Of a stretch of 20,347 nucleotides of DNA, positions 1-11,300 are shown piece after piece. Within the stretch, counting starts at the first letter, position 1. The number at the start of each line of letters is the position of its first letter. The translations under genes were made by a program, and so were the position numbers. Source of the DNA: Parachlorella kessleri (lineage: Eukaryota > Chlorophyta > Trebouxiophyceae > Chlorellales > Chlorellaceae); NCBI GenBank assembly GCA_001598975.1, contig BBXU01002746.1:1-20347 (forward strand), written 5' to 3'. A model generated the notes under the pieces. It had not been told where the DNA came from and searched no databases. It saw only the letters and a list, made by a program, of their open reading frames with translations.

Positions 1-3000
1 ACCATGCCCGCTGTTACCAAGCTGGTATGGAGCCACCATCGCCTGCCTTGCTTGTCTGGCAAGGAAGGCGGGCAGCGGTATGCCCTCCCATGCCTGGCCA
101 GCCCCCATGCAACCCACTCATCAAGGTATGTGCTCCATTCTGAGTACTGCACCACGAAGGATTCCGCATCCTGCCTACCTTTTGCTGAGCAGCGTGAACA
201 GCAGTTGCAGGTTGGCCTCGCAGAAGGATGCGTCAACCACCATCAACTTCGTGAGTGCCAGCAAGGCAGAGGACCGCAGCTGGAGGCTGCAGCTCAGGAG
301 GACCGGCCTGTGACACACTGCAGCGCAAATGAGATACATGGGCGACTCGCTGGAGGATTACCACTACCAGACCTCCTGCACAGGGAGCCGGCATTTAAAC
401 TTCCACAGGCACAGTGTCACTTACGCTCAGGTAGAAGACGTGGTTGATGGGGAGTACGCGCTCCGGCCTCTGAATCAGTTGCCAGACAGTCAGTGGCAGC
501 ATCCAACAGCACCTACCCGCAGACACGACCCTTGCGTAGGGACCCAACAGATTGGTCATCGCCAGGATTTGGGCCTCAGATGCCTCCTTCATTGCATCCA
601 GCTCTGCAGCCAAACCCACAACCGCATGTTGCTCACCATGCTGCTTAGCTTGACAGCAGGGGCAGCGCCTGATGACACCAATAAATGCAGTAGCATGCAC
701 TGCTTTGCGGTGGTCGTATGGCACAGAGCCTACCAGCTCCCACTTTGGTAACATGGTAGCACAAGCAAGCACAGGGCAGCAAGGCTGGCAGCCCACCTGC
801 ATCAGCTGCCACAGAGCCCACACCCAGCTGGGCATTGATGTCCTCGTTCTCTGCAGAGCACAGCGGTCACCTTCGTCCGTCCGCAATGCTGCCTGTGGCA
901 GATGTGGGCAATGCTGCCTGTGGCAGATGTGGGCAATGCTGCCTGTGGCAGATGTGGGCAATGCTGCCTGTGGCAGATGTGGGCAATGCTGCCTGTGGCA
1001 GATGTGGGCAATGCTGCCTGTGGCAGATGTGGGCAATGCTGCCTGTGGCAGATGTGGGCAATGCTGCCTGTGGCAGATGTGGGCAATGCTGCCTGTGGCA
1101 GATGTGGGCAAGGCTGCGGCATCAGATGCCGTACCCAAGTCGGCCCACTGGTTCTTAAGCTGTGGCACAAAAAGTGTTGGCACTCAGCCGCTTGCTGTAA
1201 GGGTAGCTCCACGGCAAGCTGCCCTGAGCAATGTACAGTATCAGGCTTGCCTGGCTGGCTACAGCCAGATGCCATCTGCTCCGAGCGCTCCTCTGCTGCC
1301 CTCTTCTCCGCCTCGTGCCTGGAGCGCCTGACGGCTTTTGTCATGCGCTCAATGTACACCTGCAGACAGCACGGATACACCGAACTCATTACACTGCACT
1401 CAGGCGACGGCCCCTGGGCTCCACTGCACTGTCTTCCCCCAGGTGTGCTCCAGGGACGCAGACCAAGAGCCGGAGTGTGAGCAGCAGAGGGAGCCTTGCA
1501 GGCAAAGATCAGGATGACTTGGCAGCTGATTGAGCAAGGCCTCCAGCTCAATTAGCAGGGCTTGCAACGTCTGCACTGTCTCACCAGGTGCTGCAGTGCC
1601 ACGTGTCCCAGCACAAAGAAGAAGCGACTCAGCAAGGAGGCCGAGTAGGCATGCGGCTGCCGGCAGCCGCCGCTACTCCCACCCGCAGCACCTAGGCTGG
1701 GCATTGTTGGGTCCGCACCCTCAACCTGTCGCAGCAACACTCCCAGTTAAGCTTCTGGCTGAGGTGCCAGCTCTTGCACCATGCAGCAAGTCATTGGCAC
1801 ACTGTCCCTGCTGCCTTCTGGCCGCTGCATTTCGTGGACGTGCATACATGCCATGGTAGCATCAGCCGTAGAGAGCTGTGCCCCTCATGCGTGCTGAGAA
1901 GACCGGCAGCGCACCTCAGGCTCGCCTTCGACTCCAGCCTCGGCTGCTGCAGCCGCCACGGCTGCCTGCACGCCGCGGCTGTTGAAAGCTCGGCCGGCCA
2001 GGTGTCGCAGCACTGCCATTGAGAGCTGCTCCGGTGCACGGTGCAGCACGTAGATGGCTGCCACAGCCGACTCTGCTGCTGAGAACCAAGAAGCCTCAGG
2101 CAGCGGGGAGGCGATGAGGGTGCGAGTGAGGGCCGCATAGACCTTGTCAAGGATCTCATCATATGCCCTGCAGGAGAACTCGGCCAGTTACCTGGGTGCA
2201 GTGAGGGGGGTGAAGCTTCCGAGGCTACGCCAAAACAATTGTTGGGTGGCAGCTCCAGCGGAGGCAGACAGGTTGACTGCTGGAGTGTATGCGTGTCATT
2301 CAATGCCGCTGCCATCATGCTTTGGGCCACCAGCATGCTCCAATACATGCTACGACAATTATGCGGTGGAAGCGGGCGCTGATGTCCTCGCACCAGTACA
2401 TTCCGGATTATCAATAGGGATCTCCCCTGAGCCTCACCCAGTGTGGAAGTTGTCAGCAAGGCGCAGCAGTGCCGTGCAGGCATGCTTGGTTATCAGTGCA
2501 TCCGGGCATCTGCTGCTGAAGCCGTAGCGCAGCAGGCTGAGCAGGTGGGGCTTGTTGAAAGCCTGGGGCTGGGTGCCAGCAGCCATGCTCAGCACCGCCA
2601 GGGCAGCACGCAAGTCCTTGTGAGCCCTGCACACGTGCAAAGTGGTGTGGTGGTGGCAATAAGTGTGTGTGTGGGGGGGGGGGGGGGTTAACCGATTGTC
2701 AGGGTGGGTCCACTGAACCCGCGATCTCTAGCACTGTTGCATGCACCATGTAGGAAGTGTAAGGCAGGCAGAATGAAGCACAGGTGATGCATGCCCCCAG
2801 GAACAAATTGAGTGTTTGCCATGAAGTTGGCCGAGCGCTCGCCTGTCTGCCTGGGCTGCGCCTCGGGCCACCGCCTCGTAGGCTTTGTCGGCGATGCCCC
2901 ACATCTCATGCAGCATGACGGGCGTCAGGAAGCCCTTGCCCAGGAACTCCTTCACCACCTCCTCCAGGGCACCCAGCTCACCTTCACCAGAGCACAGCAC

Positions 3001-6000
3001 AGCATGAGAGCTTGTGGGGAAGCTGATGAGGCAATAATGACCTAGGAAAGGGAGCGGGTAACTGTGTCTTGGAATGGACCTCTCTGCATGCTGTAGATCG
3101 GCTGGCTAACAGCTGCACAGAGTAGGTGTGCTGCACAACAAGATGGAAGAGCTTTGCTAGGCCTGACCGGAACGCTCCCGCACCCCTGCCGGCACAAGCA
3201 GGCCCACTGCCTACATGGCTGCGGGGGCATTTCACCCACCCAGAGTTGCCCCTGTGGCAAGCTCGATGAGGTTTCGTGCCGCCTGCTCCGAAGAGAACAT
3301 GTTGCCTGCCCAGCCGGTGATGTACAGCTGGTCCAGGGCTTCCACAATGTGCGTCTTCACCGCTGCAACACCCAGGACCAGCAGCATTGGGTGTTAGGAA
3401 TGGCTTCGGCATGCAGCGAGCGTGGCCCCCATGCTCGCTGGGCCCCAAGCACATCAATAACCTCACAGCCGGCCCATGCTTTGTCAACAGTATTATATCT
3501 GTTGACTGAGGTCACCTATCCAGATGCTGGGCTTGCAACATAGGATGTGGAGGTGGTGAGAACTTCATCTCCTGAGCAGCAAAACATGGCGGCAGAGCCT
3601 GGCAGGCAGGCAGGCAGGCCAGGCCGCCCACCTTGCTCCCTGGAGAACACCAGGGGCAGCATCTTGCGGATGGCCTCGGCTGATCCGTCAACAGCAAACT
3701 GCTTGCAGGTGAGCAGGAGTGCAATAGACTCCTGCAAAGAGGGGTATGCATTCTAGTAGTGAACCCTATAACAGCAATCATCTTGCTTATGGCATTTATA
3801 GTTACATGGCCCCGGAAGTGTTACAAGGCAAACGCCAAGCTCGGTCAGTACTGCTGAACTGTGCTTGGCCCAATGCAGCACGTACACGAACTAAGTTTGA
3901 GTAGGCCCCTGAACCTCCCGGCACTCCTATCAACCCAGCTTGCCAAAGCAGCCTCCGCCACGGGTTCGAGTCAGTCCATACCTGCACGTCAGAGGCCGTG
4001 GAAGAGGCCAGCAGCTGAGTCAGCAGCGCCATGGCGCCGGTGAGGGCCTGCGCAAACTCTACGGCCATGGCGAGGGAGGCCACCAGCGCCTGGAGCTCCT
4101 CCAGGGTACCGTCCCACCCTACCTCGGCAGCTGCACCAGGCATGGCAGAGGGTAGGTTTGTACCAGCCTAGCGACTGCTAGCTGGCCAGGGTCCACAGCT
4201 TCGGCACCTGACACGGGCCATAGAGCGGCAGCGTGCAAGACACGGAGAAGGATGCTACGGTCCCTTGCTTGCAGCAGCATTCGCGCTTGCCGCAATTTTT
4301 AACTCACGCGTGCGAGCAGCTGGGCGGGCCTCCTGCACTGGTGCTGCAGCCTCCTCCGCCTGGCCAGCTGGCTCCTCGCCCTCCTCCTCACCACCCTCCT
4401 CCACCGGCGCCATCTCCTGGTCTTCCTCTCGCTCATCCTCCTCACCAGCCCCAGCTTCCGTGCCAGGCTCAGGCTTGACCACCACAACGGCAGGCGCTCG
4501 GGGCGGCTCGCTGCCGCCTGCTGCTGCCTGACCCCCAGCTGCCTCCTGCTCGATCTGTACCTCTGCCCAGGCGCCCTCCTCCCCAGCCACATCGGCTGGC
4601 ATGAGCAGCTGCATGTAGGTGCAGTAGGGTGGTATATCCACGTTTACGATGCACGGCTTTTGGGTGTGCACACTCCAGCATGGCCCAAGGGGTCTCTATG
4701 CGACCAGCTGTACTGGCCAAGCACCTCAAAGATGTGACCCTCCTTCCACCCCCATCAATCCTGGGGGCCAAACCCCACATGAGAAGCATACGGCATCTAG
4801 ACTCCTATATACAAGCGCCTACCGTGGCGAAAAAAGGTGCACATATGGTGGCACCTGCTGGGGCAACACTGGCCAGCCGACAGTCAGCCTGGCTGTGTAC
4901 CCGCGTCAAGCAACTGGCAGCGCGGGCCTCACCCACCTCCAGCATGGCCCTATGCTCCTGCAGGCTGGAGGCGTAGCGGTCCACGGCCAGGCGGGGGCCG
5001 AAGGGGTTGTTGACCAGCAGGGAGTTGAGCACGCGCAGGGCCTCCTTGCGCACAAGCGAGGACTTGTCCTCCAGCCGACCTGCAGTGCTGGGTGGGAGTT
5101 TCGGCAAGGTGGCTGGAGTTGGCTCGAAGGCCAGGCCGACTCACTGCAACCTCAGAGGGGTTGATAAACTGCACCCTTCATCATTGATCAGGTAGAATCA
5201 GACATATGATATGACAACACCAGGGAGAGACACCTTGGGGCAGTCGGTACCTTGACAGAGGATGCCTGCTCTACAAGGCACGGACAGTGTGTTGCGTATT
5301 ATATGTCCAAGCTTCCTGCTCACCTATGGCCATGTCTGTAACATGCTGCCAGTGGCCCAGTGGGATGGCATTGGCTGCTGCCAGCATCTGCCAGGTCTGC
5401 AAACAGCCAACTAATTTATTTAGCCATTGTGGTGCCAATAGAGCCGTGAAGACTAGGGTGCTTGCCAAGGTCATGCAAGCTGTTGATATCATCAAGTTGC
5501 GGTGTACTGGCACTTTTCGAGCAGGTTGCAGCAGGACGATCCCCACGTACTTACCTGCAACACATCCTTGCGGACGTATGATGTCTGGTCCCTAATACGC
5601 TCGCAGAGCACATCCAGTAGGTGCTGCTTGGTACGCAGTCTGGCCTCAGCACCTGCAGCAAGCCGCGCATCACGTTAGCAAACTTTCCGTGACTGCCCCA
5701 TTCATGCTCATCACCCACGCCTTGGCCGCCAAAGACCCTGGGCGCGTAGCAATCATGCTGTTCTTGCTGCGCTTGGTGATAACGACACTTGCATGACGCA
5801 TGGCGCACCCTGGGCATCCGCAGTCTCGCCAGGGGTGCTCTCAAAGCCCTTGTGCAGGAGGCAGCCAATGGCCGTCACGATGCCGCAGCGCAGGCTGTGC
5901 GCCTCGCCACCCAGGTGGGGCAGCAGCAGGCTGATCTGCTGTGCCAGGATCCTGCATGCAGTATCTCATACCGTCAGCCCATCCTGTACAATGGGCTTGA

Positions 6001-7871
6001 CCTTACCCAACTGACTGCCTGCTGCATCTTTGACAGAAGTTCCCAACCACTGTATCAATGACAACCTGCTCTTAGCTTACTTGCGTGCTACTTACAGTGA
6101 GCTCTGTGACCCCTGCTGACAGCGGCCTTCTCACCTAGGAAGCCGCTGTGCCAGAGCCTCCACAAAACCTGCCACGCTGCGCACGCCTGCCTTCTCTCCG
6201 GTGGCTTTCTGCTGCCTCTCATACTCAGAGGGATCAACAGCAGCAACCTCTCCGATCACGCCCGCCGCCTGCTCGGGAACAGGTGCGGGTGGCAGTGAAA
6301 AAGGGAGGTAACTGTAGAACTCTGCCCATTTGGTGAGGCTACGAGCCTGCCCTGCACTGCTCACGTACCCACGTCATACCATTTTCCAGTCAAGACTGGT
6401 CTGTCATCCTCATAAATCAATGTACCGTGCTATTCGAGTCCAACCTCCTTGAGGGGCTCCCATGAAACGGCCAATATATGAGGACACCCTTCACTGCAGC
6501 AGCCCCCTCGGTCCCACAGCAGCTCACACCCAGCAGTGTCCAAGGTCAGCTGCAGGCTGGTTAGCATGCGACTCAGGTCTTAGTGAAGTGACCGACACAG
6601 ACATCACTGTGCCCTCCCTCACCAGCCGGGTGTCATCCCAGGTGGCCACTGAGTAGCGCAGCAGCTCTGCCACCAGCTCGGGGGTGTGGTCATACTTGGC
6701 TAGCAGCTCCGCCAGCATGGAGGTCACCACCTCCAGCTGGTCATACTTTAGGGCACATACACCCAAGATGTGGGCTGCGTTCCCTGCCAGGTGCTCGTCC
6801 TTGGCTGCCGCGGGGCTCTCCAGTGCTGCGGTGGCCTGGGCAGAGCAGGGGTGAAGGAGGCGGTGTGGTGAGGAGCTGGGCGCTAGTTTGCCTGGGTTTG
6901 AGCCCAGCCAGTAGGATGCAGATAGCGGAGTGTGGGCCAAACGTACTTGCTGGCCTGGGTTGACACCAGCACCTTTGCTTTACAAAGCAACTACCTTGCC
7001 AAACCTAGTTACCGAAGAAACCTTCCAATGGCTACCACTGCGCCCCCACTACTCATATTCTCATCAGCCCCCACCCACTCTCAGGATTCTTGTCCCGACT
7101 CACCAGCTGAATAGCTTTCTGCATGAGCCCCTCCTCTGGCCGGTTCGGCCGGAAGAGCGCTCGCAGGTCAGCATTGAGCGCCTGCGCCACCGATTTGACT
7201 ACCTTGGGAAACTGCTCAGCCCACTGCCACCCAGCCACCTCCTGTGGGGCTGCCTTTCTGCGGCCGCGGCCGCCCCCACGACCACTGGCGGCAGCTGAGG
7301 AAGCCGAAGAGTCTGCCGGCTGGGCCGCCTCAGCCGCACGGCTTTCGCGGCTGGCCTGCTCTGCTAGCCATTGCAGGAAGAACACATAAGCCTTGAAAGC
7401 GCTGCGGTGCAAAATGACCGCCTCCCGCTGCTCCGTGTCAGCTGGTGAAGCCAGCAAGCGGTCTATCCAGGCTGTGAGGCAGGTCAGACTGGAGCACAGG
7501 CTGTCCACGAGCTGGCGGCGCTTGCTGCCATCCACTCGCCGGAAGCAGCGCAACAGGCTGCAGAGCTGGTCGAAGTTATCTTGCTCCACTATACAAAGAG
7601 GGTCGTTGTCGCACAGCACGAAGGACAGGCCTGCGGTGTGAGGATTGTTGGTATATGTTAGTGAGGTGGTAACGAAAGCAAGGCCGAGAGGTGAGCGCTG
7701 AGCACGTCATGGAAGGCTGCCATCCTACGCTGCACCTTCGGCGAGCTCTCCAATCTCCTCGGGCGACGCCTCCGAAAGGTCCGTGAGGTTAACCACTTTG
7801 AGTGGCAGGGCACCATCCGAGTCATCCTTGAACAGCTCGCCAGGATCGGCAGGCACGATAAACTCGTCCAT
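1..7871 (-). CDS. CAP-D2: Condensin complex subunit 1 (CAP-D2 type), 3' end outside window
   Basis: HEAT-repeat subunit of condensin I, which binds the SMC2/SMC4 ring and compacts chromosomes in mitosis. Start ATG at 7871-7869 (G at -3 and +4); the product begins MDEFIVPADPGELFK. Exons, 5' to 3': 7871-7736, 7630-7104, 6835-6623, 6268-6135, 5951-5809, 5652-5555, 5396-5324, 5079-4937, 4608-4308, 4130-3982, 3731-3632, 3362-3240, 2981-2843, 2626-2438, 2167-1915, 1656-1585, 1359-1251, 850-797, 603-517, 469-421, 286-179. All phases join to give 1066 codons plus 2 bases. Family landmarks as I recall them: LRALFRPNRPEEGL near residue 205, a FVEALAQRLP segment near 330, LVRKEALRVLNSLLVNNPF near 450-470, IRKMLPLVFSREQ near 670, FFFVLGHVALQHL near 920-931, and VVDASFCEANLQLLFTLL near 1045-1064. 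Condensin D2 proteins usually have about 1250-1400 residues, so roughly a fifth is missing to the left. Residues about 490-589 form an acidic, Ala/Glu/Pro-rich insert. Exons 17 to 20 (1359 to 421) and the 2843/2626 junction are the least certain. Bases 1-178 read as intron. Confidence 0.88.
851..1250 (-). other. Candidate GC-AG intron of the condensin gene carrying the minisatellite
   Basis: The donor reads CCAG|GCAAGCC at 1250, a close match to the strong GC-type donor consensus (AG|GCAAGT). The acceptor is CTCTGCAG|AGAACGAG at 851. The join is phase 1 (G+AG) and gives a linker followed by NEDINAQLGVGSVAADAELD. That resembles the conserved segment after the basic linker in plant CAP-D2 proteins. 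No GT donor upstream of the array with the right phase gives as good a join; ACCA|GTGGGC near 1138 is the best alternative and would add about 40 poorly conserved residues. If the intron were kept, translation would run open through the repeat and stop at about 802. Confidence 0.5.
883..1107. repeat. 25-bp minisatellite, 9 perfect head-to-tail copies
   Basis: Nine consecutive identical units of 25 bases (unit start GCAATGCTGCCTGTGG) cover 225 bases; a tenth copy decays at 1108-1120 (GCAAGGCTGCGG). In the preferred model the array lies inside the condensin intron 851-1250 and makes up more than half of it. The unit length is not a multiple of three and the unit contains no stop codon in any frame, so the array is open in all six frames. 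Each strand reads one 25-residue cycle in all three frames. Nine copies (225 bases) is a multiple of three. There are no unique spacers between copies, so it is not a CRISPR array. Confidence 0.97.
2627..2842 (-). other. Second candidate GC-AG intron of the condensin gene
   Basis: The donor GACAG|GCGAGC at 2842 and acceptor CGTGTGCAG at 2627 join in phase 2. They keep a segment, AVARGAAQADRAHKDLRAAL, whose length fits the family. The GT alternative (GCG|GTGGCC with acceptor CACAAG) is in frame but drops nine or so residues and uses a weaker AAG acceptor. The intron also holds a (GT)n run next to 15 consecutive G at 2663-2687 on the plus strand, which is a C tract in the transcript. Confidence 0.4.
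2663..2687. repeat. GT microsatellite joined to a 15-base G run
   Basis: Alternating GT for about ten bases is followed by 15 G residues (2673-2687) within a condensin intron. The length is likely to vary between isolates and between sequencing reads. Confidence 0.9.
3600..3620. repeat. Short CAGG/CCTG tetranucleotide run in a condensin intron
   Basis: About five GGCA units lie some 10 bases downstream of the donor at 3631 (minus strand). It is the same tetranucleotide as the longer runs in the kinase gene at 15571 and 15982. Confidence 0.8.
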
Positions 7872-8330
7872 AGCAGCAGGGAAAGGCTACCTAAACCTGC
7901 TCTTGCTGCTTAACCTGGCCCATAACAGCCGAGGGGGATTTGAACTAGATACCAAGCCTGATACCTCAGGCGATACCCTCTTTTTTGGGTGGCCGCACCC
8001 ACTAAAGCAAACCCTTCTGGATGATCATCATGCAGCAACATGTAGCATCCTCTGTCGCTGACGCAAGTCCGCACGCCTTGCTGTCAGTAGAATCAAGGGT
8101 TGCACTTGTCTGAGACTGCCTGCTGGGAAAAACTTGAGGCGCGAGATCGATGAAGGCTGACTGGGCAACAAATCTTGAAGCCCTGAACAGCGAACATGCT
8201 ATGCAACGGAAGAAGTGCCTGCGTTAGTCTAGTTGCGCCCTGCCAGCTGTGAGCCTCGTCAGCACGTTTGGCACGAGCCCAAAACCAAGCCCGAGACACA
8301 GCCACCGATGTTGCCAGTCTGGACAAAACG
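7872..8330. promoter_or_regulatory. Divergent intergenic region between condensin and the repeat-protein gene
   Basis: The two inferred start codons lie about 460 bases apart and point away from each other, so both promoters and both 5' leaders must fit here unless an upstream non-coding exon exists. I see no clear TATA box. A short ORF starting at 8150 (25 codons, MKADWATNLEALNSEHAM...) lies on the plus strand upstream of the second gene and could be an upstream ORF. The in-frame sequence just before ATG 8331 is open back to a stop at 8250, so a longer N-terminus through an unseen upstream exon cannot be excluded. Confidence 0.4.
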
Positions 8331-11300
8331 ATGGAGGGGCTCTTCCTAGTGAAGTGCGACCACGACTCAGGCCTGCCAGTGGAGGTAGAAGATGGCAGGC
8401 CTGCTCTCCAGGCTCGGGTGAGTATGTTGGCTGAAGCATAGTTTGACTAAAGGGTCCTAAACCTGTTCGCTAGTAAAACCTAGCAACAGTTTGCCTGGTC
8501 TATATGCAGTCTATGGCTAATGCACTGAAGCTCTGTAAGAGGAAGCTTCACCAGCTGAGGGAGGGGCAGCTGTGGACCAAAGAAGACGTGGAGCACTACC
8601 AGGTATCTTTGGAATTCGATATCATGGTGTTGCGGAAACTAGCAAGCTGAGACCCAGCCGAGGTCTTGTCACATCGGTGACCCTGGCATCACTCTGAGCC
8701 GCTGCGGCGTGGAAAGCACTGTTGGCTAGTCGCTTTGCTGTCCGGACCACCCTGGTTCCACTCAACCAAGCCCACATGTCATTAGCGTGCATGCAATGCT
8801 CATCTAGACGCCAGGCGGTGCGTTGCAGCAAGCCTTGGACCTCCTGGCATCGGACTACAACAGCCTTGACCCTCCCAGTAGCGGTGCCGAGGGCAAGGTT
8901 GCGGAGGTGGTCTCTGACAACAAGGCATATCAAGCGTGCCAGCAGCTGCTCGAGGACTGCCAAGGTACACTTGCTGTCTCGCGCCGTATGATGAGCTTCT
9001 AGGGTGAGGGTGGCAGAGCTGCTTCACTTGCAAACAAACCCACAGCTGCTCCAGTGCATGCCAGTAGGCATGTTAGCCGCGCCTGTGTGCCGCCTGACCT
9101 TCCAGGTGGCAACCCCTGCTGCCCATGCTTTGCAGAGCTGCTCAGGGAGATGCGGGCCAGCTGTGAGGCGCTGCCGCAGGCGCTGGCGCCGCTGTACGAC
9201 CGCTTGGTGGGCTTGCGGCGCCGCCTGCAGCGCATGGAGCAGCGCGGGGACCACGCCCTGCAGGAGGTTCTGCCCCTGCAGGCACAGCTGGATGAAGTGG
9301 ATGCCGACAGGTGGGGAACACCCCCTGGTGCTATTTGTTTAGTCTAGGCTAGATATAAATCCAAGTGTTTTGATATTGGTGAGTGATGGTTCTTTTCTTG
9401 GGGGTTTGACTGTAGTGATGCTCAAGGGTGTGAGATCCTCGCAGGCAGATAAACCCGCACAGGAGGCTGAACTTCTTTGCAGGGGGGGCGTGAACGTGTT
9501 GAATGCTGGCTGGTGTACTAGTTTGAAGGCGCTCGCAGAAGCATGTGACCACGTTGCACACCACTTGTGTAGGGTGGGCATAGCCAAGCGCAGCTGGTCT
9601 CTTCAAAGTAGGATATGCTCGTACGAAAGCGAGCTTCTGCTGAGCTGCCTTTTAGGTTGTGTCCTACTGACAGCCTAGAAAATAACCCACTCCGCCCCTA
9701 ATGTGTTGCTGCCTGTGTCTCCAAACTGGAGATGAGCTCTGTGGAAGCGGTTCATGACAAGTCAATGCACAGCACTAGGTGCGGTTGCAAGCTTTCGCTA
9801 GAGGCAACCTGCGTGGAACCTGCAGGGTCAGCCGCGGCAGCGTAAGTGGAGAGCCAGGGTCACAAGCTGGGGAGCACGTTTGTGAGGAGCTGCTCAACCA
9901 GTGCTATGGTAGGTTTGCACTCCACAAGTCAATGGCCAATGTAATACAGCTTTGCCTGCAGCATGACGACGCAGTGCTTTGCGTCGCACACCAACCTAGG
10001 GTGTGTCTCTGATAGTGCAGAACACTAAATGCAGCGTATGCCAGAAGAAAGCGGGAAAGCAGCCTGACCTCTTTCATCTCTTCCTCCTCCAACAATGGAG
10101 GGAGAGAGCATGACTAAGCATGACTGCATCGCCTTGTGTCGCTCCAGTTTGCCTTTATCTCTGCTGCACGACCAGTCACCCTTACTATATGCAGGGCTGG
10201 CGGGCAGGGACCTGGCAAGCATGCACACCCGCCGACATAGGCACAGCACCCCTGCTACCACACACTGGCCCTGCGGCGCACTATCTGAGTGCCAAGTGCC
10301 CCCCGCGTCAGTGCAGATCTACTGGCAAGCTGCCTTCGGACCGCCAACGACATCCCACCAGAGATGCAGCGCACGTACGGCCAGCTGCGCCACATCAAGA
10401 ACAGCCTCCGCAGGCTGAGCAACAGTGAGGTAGCCAGCCGGGGGGTGCTCCAGAGCTTCCCTCACGCTGAATATCTAAAACGTGCAAGATGTGCTTGGGC
10501 GACTCGCATGACCCAAGCTGTTATGTACTGTGCCCCACTTGTTCACCTTCAGGTGGTGTCACGTGACGCTTATGTCCTGTCAATAAGCCAGGAGCGAGGT
10601 ATAGATAGATTGTGCATGGACTTCCCCGCGAGCCCTGCCCCCCTCCCTCTTGCACCTTCTGCAGCACCACACCGTTGAGGAGCTACAGCACTACCAAGCC
10701 CAGCTGGAGAGGCTGGATGCCCGAGGCCTGGGGGTGGCCAAGAAGCGGGACACTGGCGGTACAAGAGAGGGGCCAGTACCGCCGCAGGACAGGCCGCCCA
10801 GTGCTGCAGGGCAGCTGCGCGGACTTGAGGCGGCCGCAAAGCTGCTGGAGGAGTGCTACGGTGGGTGATGCAGTCTTTGCGGTTAGTAAGAGCGTATGAG
10901 AGAAGGGCCAGGGGCAGGCTGGGAGCGGCTGCTGCTGATGCTGTGGTGCACCGGGTGCAGCCTTGTCTGGTTGGTGAGGCGGTGGTGAGCCGCCAGTGCC
11001 ACCATGATGCTGTGCACCGGCTGCTGTGGACGAACCTCAGAGCTACCGATTGTACTGGGGGGAGGGTGCTGTTCGAGTCTGTATCAAAGAGTGCTTCAAC
11101 AGCCATGCAGTTGCCCTGCTGTACCCTGCTGCAGATCTGGTGGAGGGACTCATGAACAGTGCTGTCGGTATGGTGCCTGAGGTCAAGGCCATGCACCACA
11201 AGTTGGAAGCCTACAGGTGGGCGTACAATGGCAGCCATACTCTTGGAGCCATCCATGTGCTCCACACCTATGACCAACATGTGACAACCAACCGCCCTCC

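Noticed and set aside
883..1107. Possible CRISPR-like array
   Set aside because: Units are contiguous and identical with no spacers, and the locus is eukaryotic.
672..1551. Overlapping long ORFs on both strands over the minisatellite
   Set aside because: They are open only because the 25-bp unit lacks stops in every frame. Outside the array they show no family resemblance except where the minus-strand condensin exon 1359-1251 lies.
8150..8227. Small ORF as a first coding exon of the repeat-protein gene
   Set aside because: No donor in it joins in phase to an acceptor before 8331. It is kept only as a possible upstream ORF.
11026..11134. Extended exon upstream of 11135 (frame reading YRLYWGEGAVRV...)
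   Set aside because: The phase 1 join at CTGCTGCAG|ATCTGG matches the equivalent join in the previous unit exactly; the longer version would break the phase.
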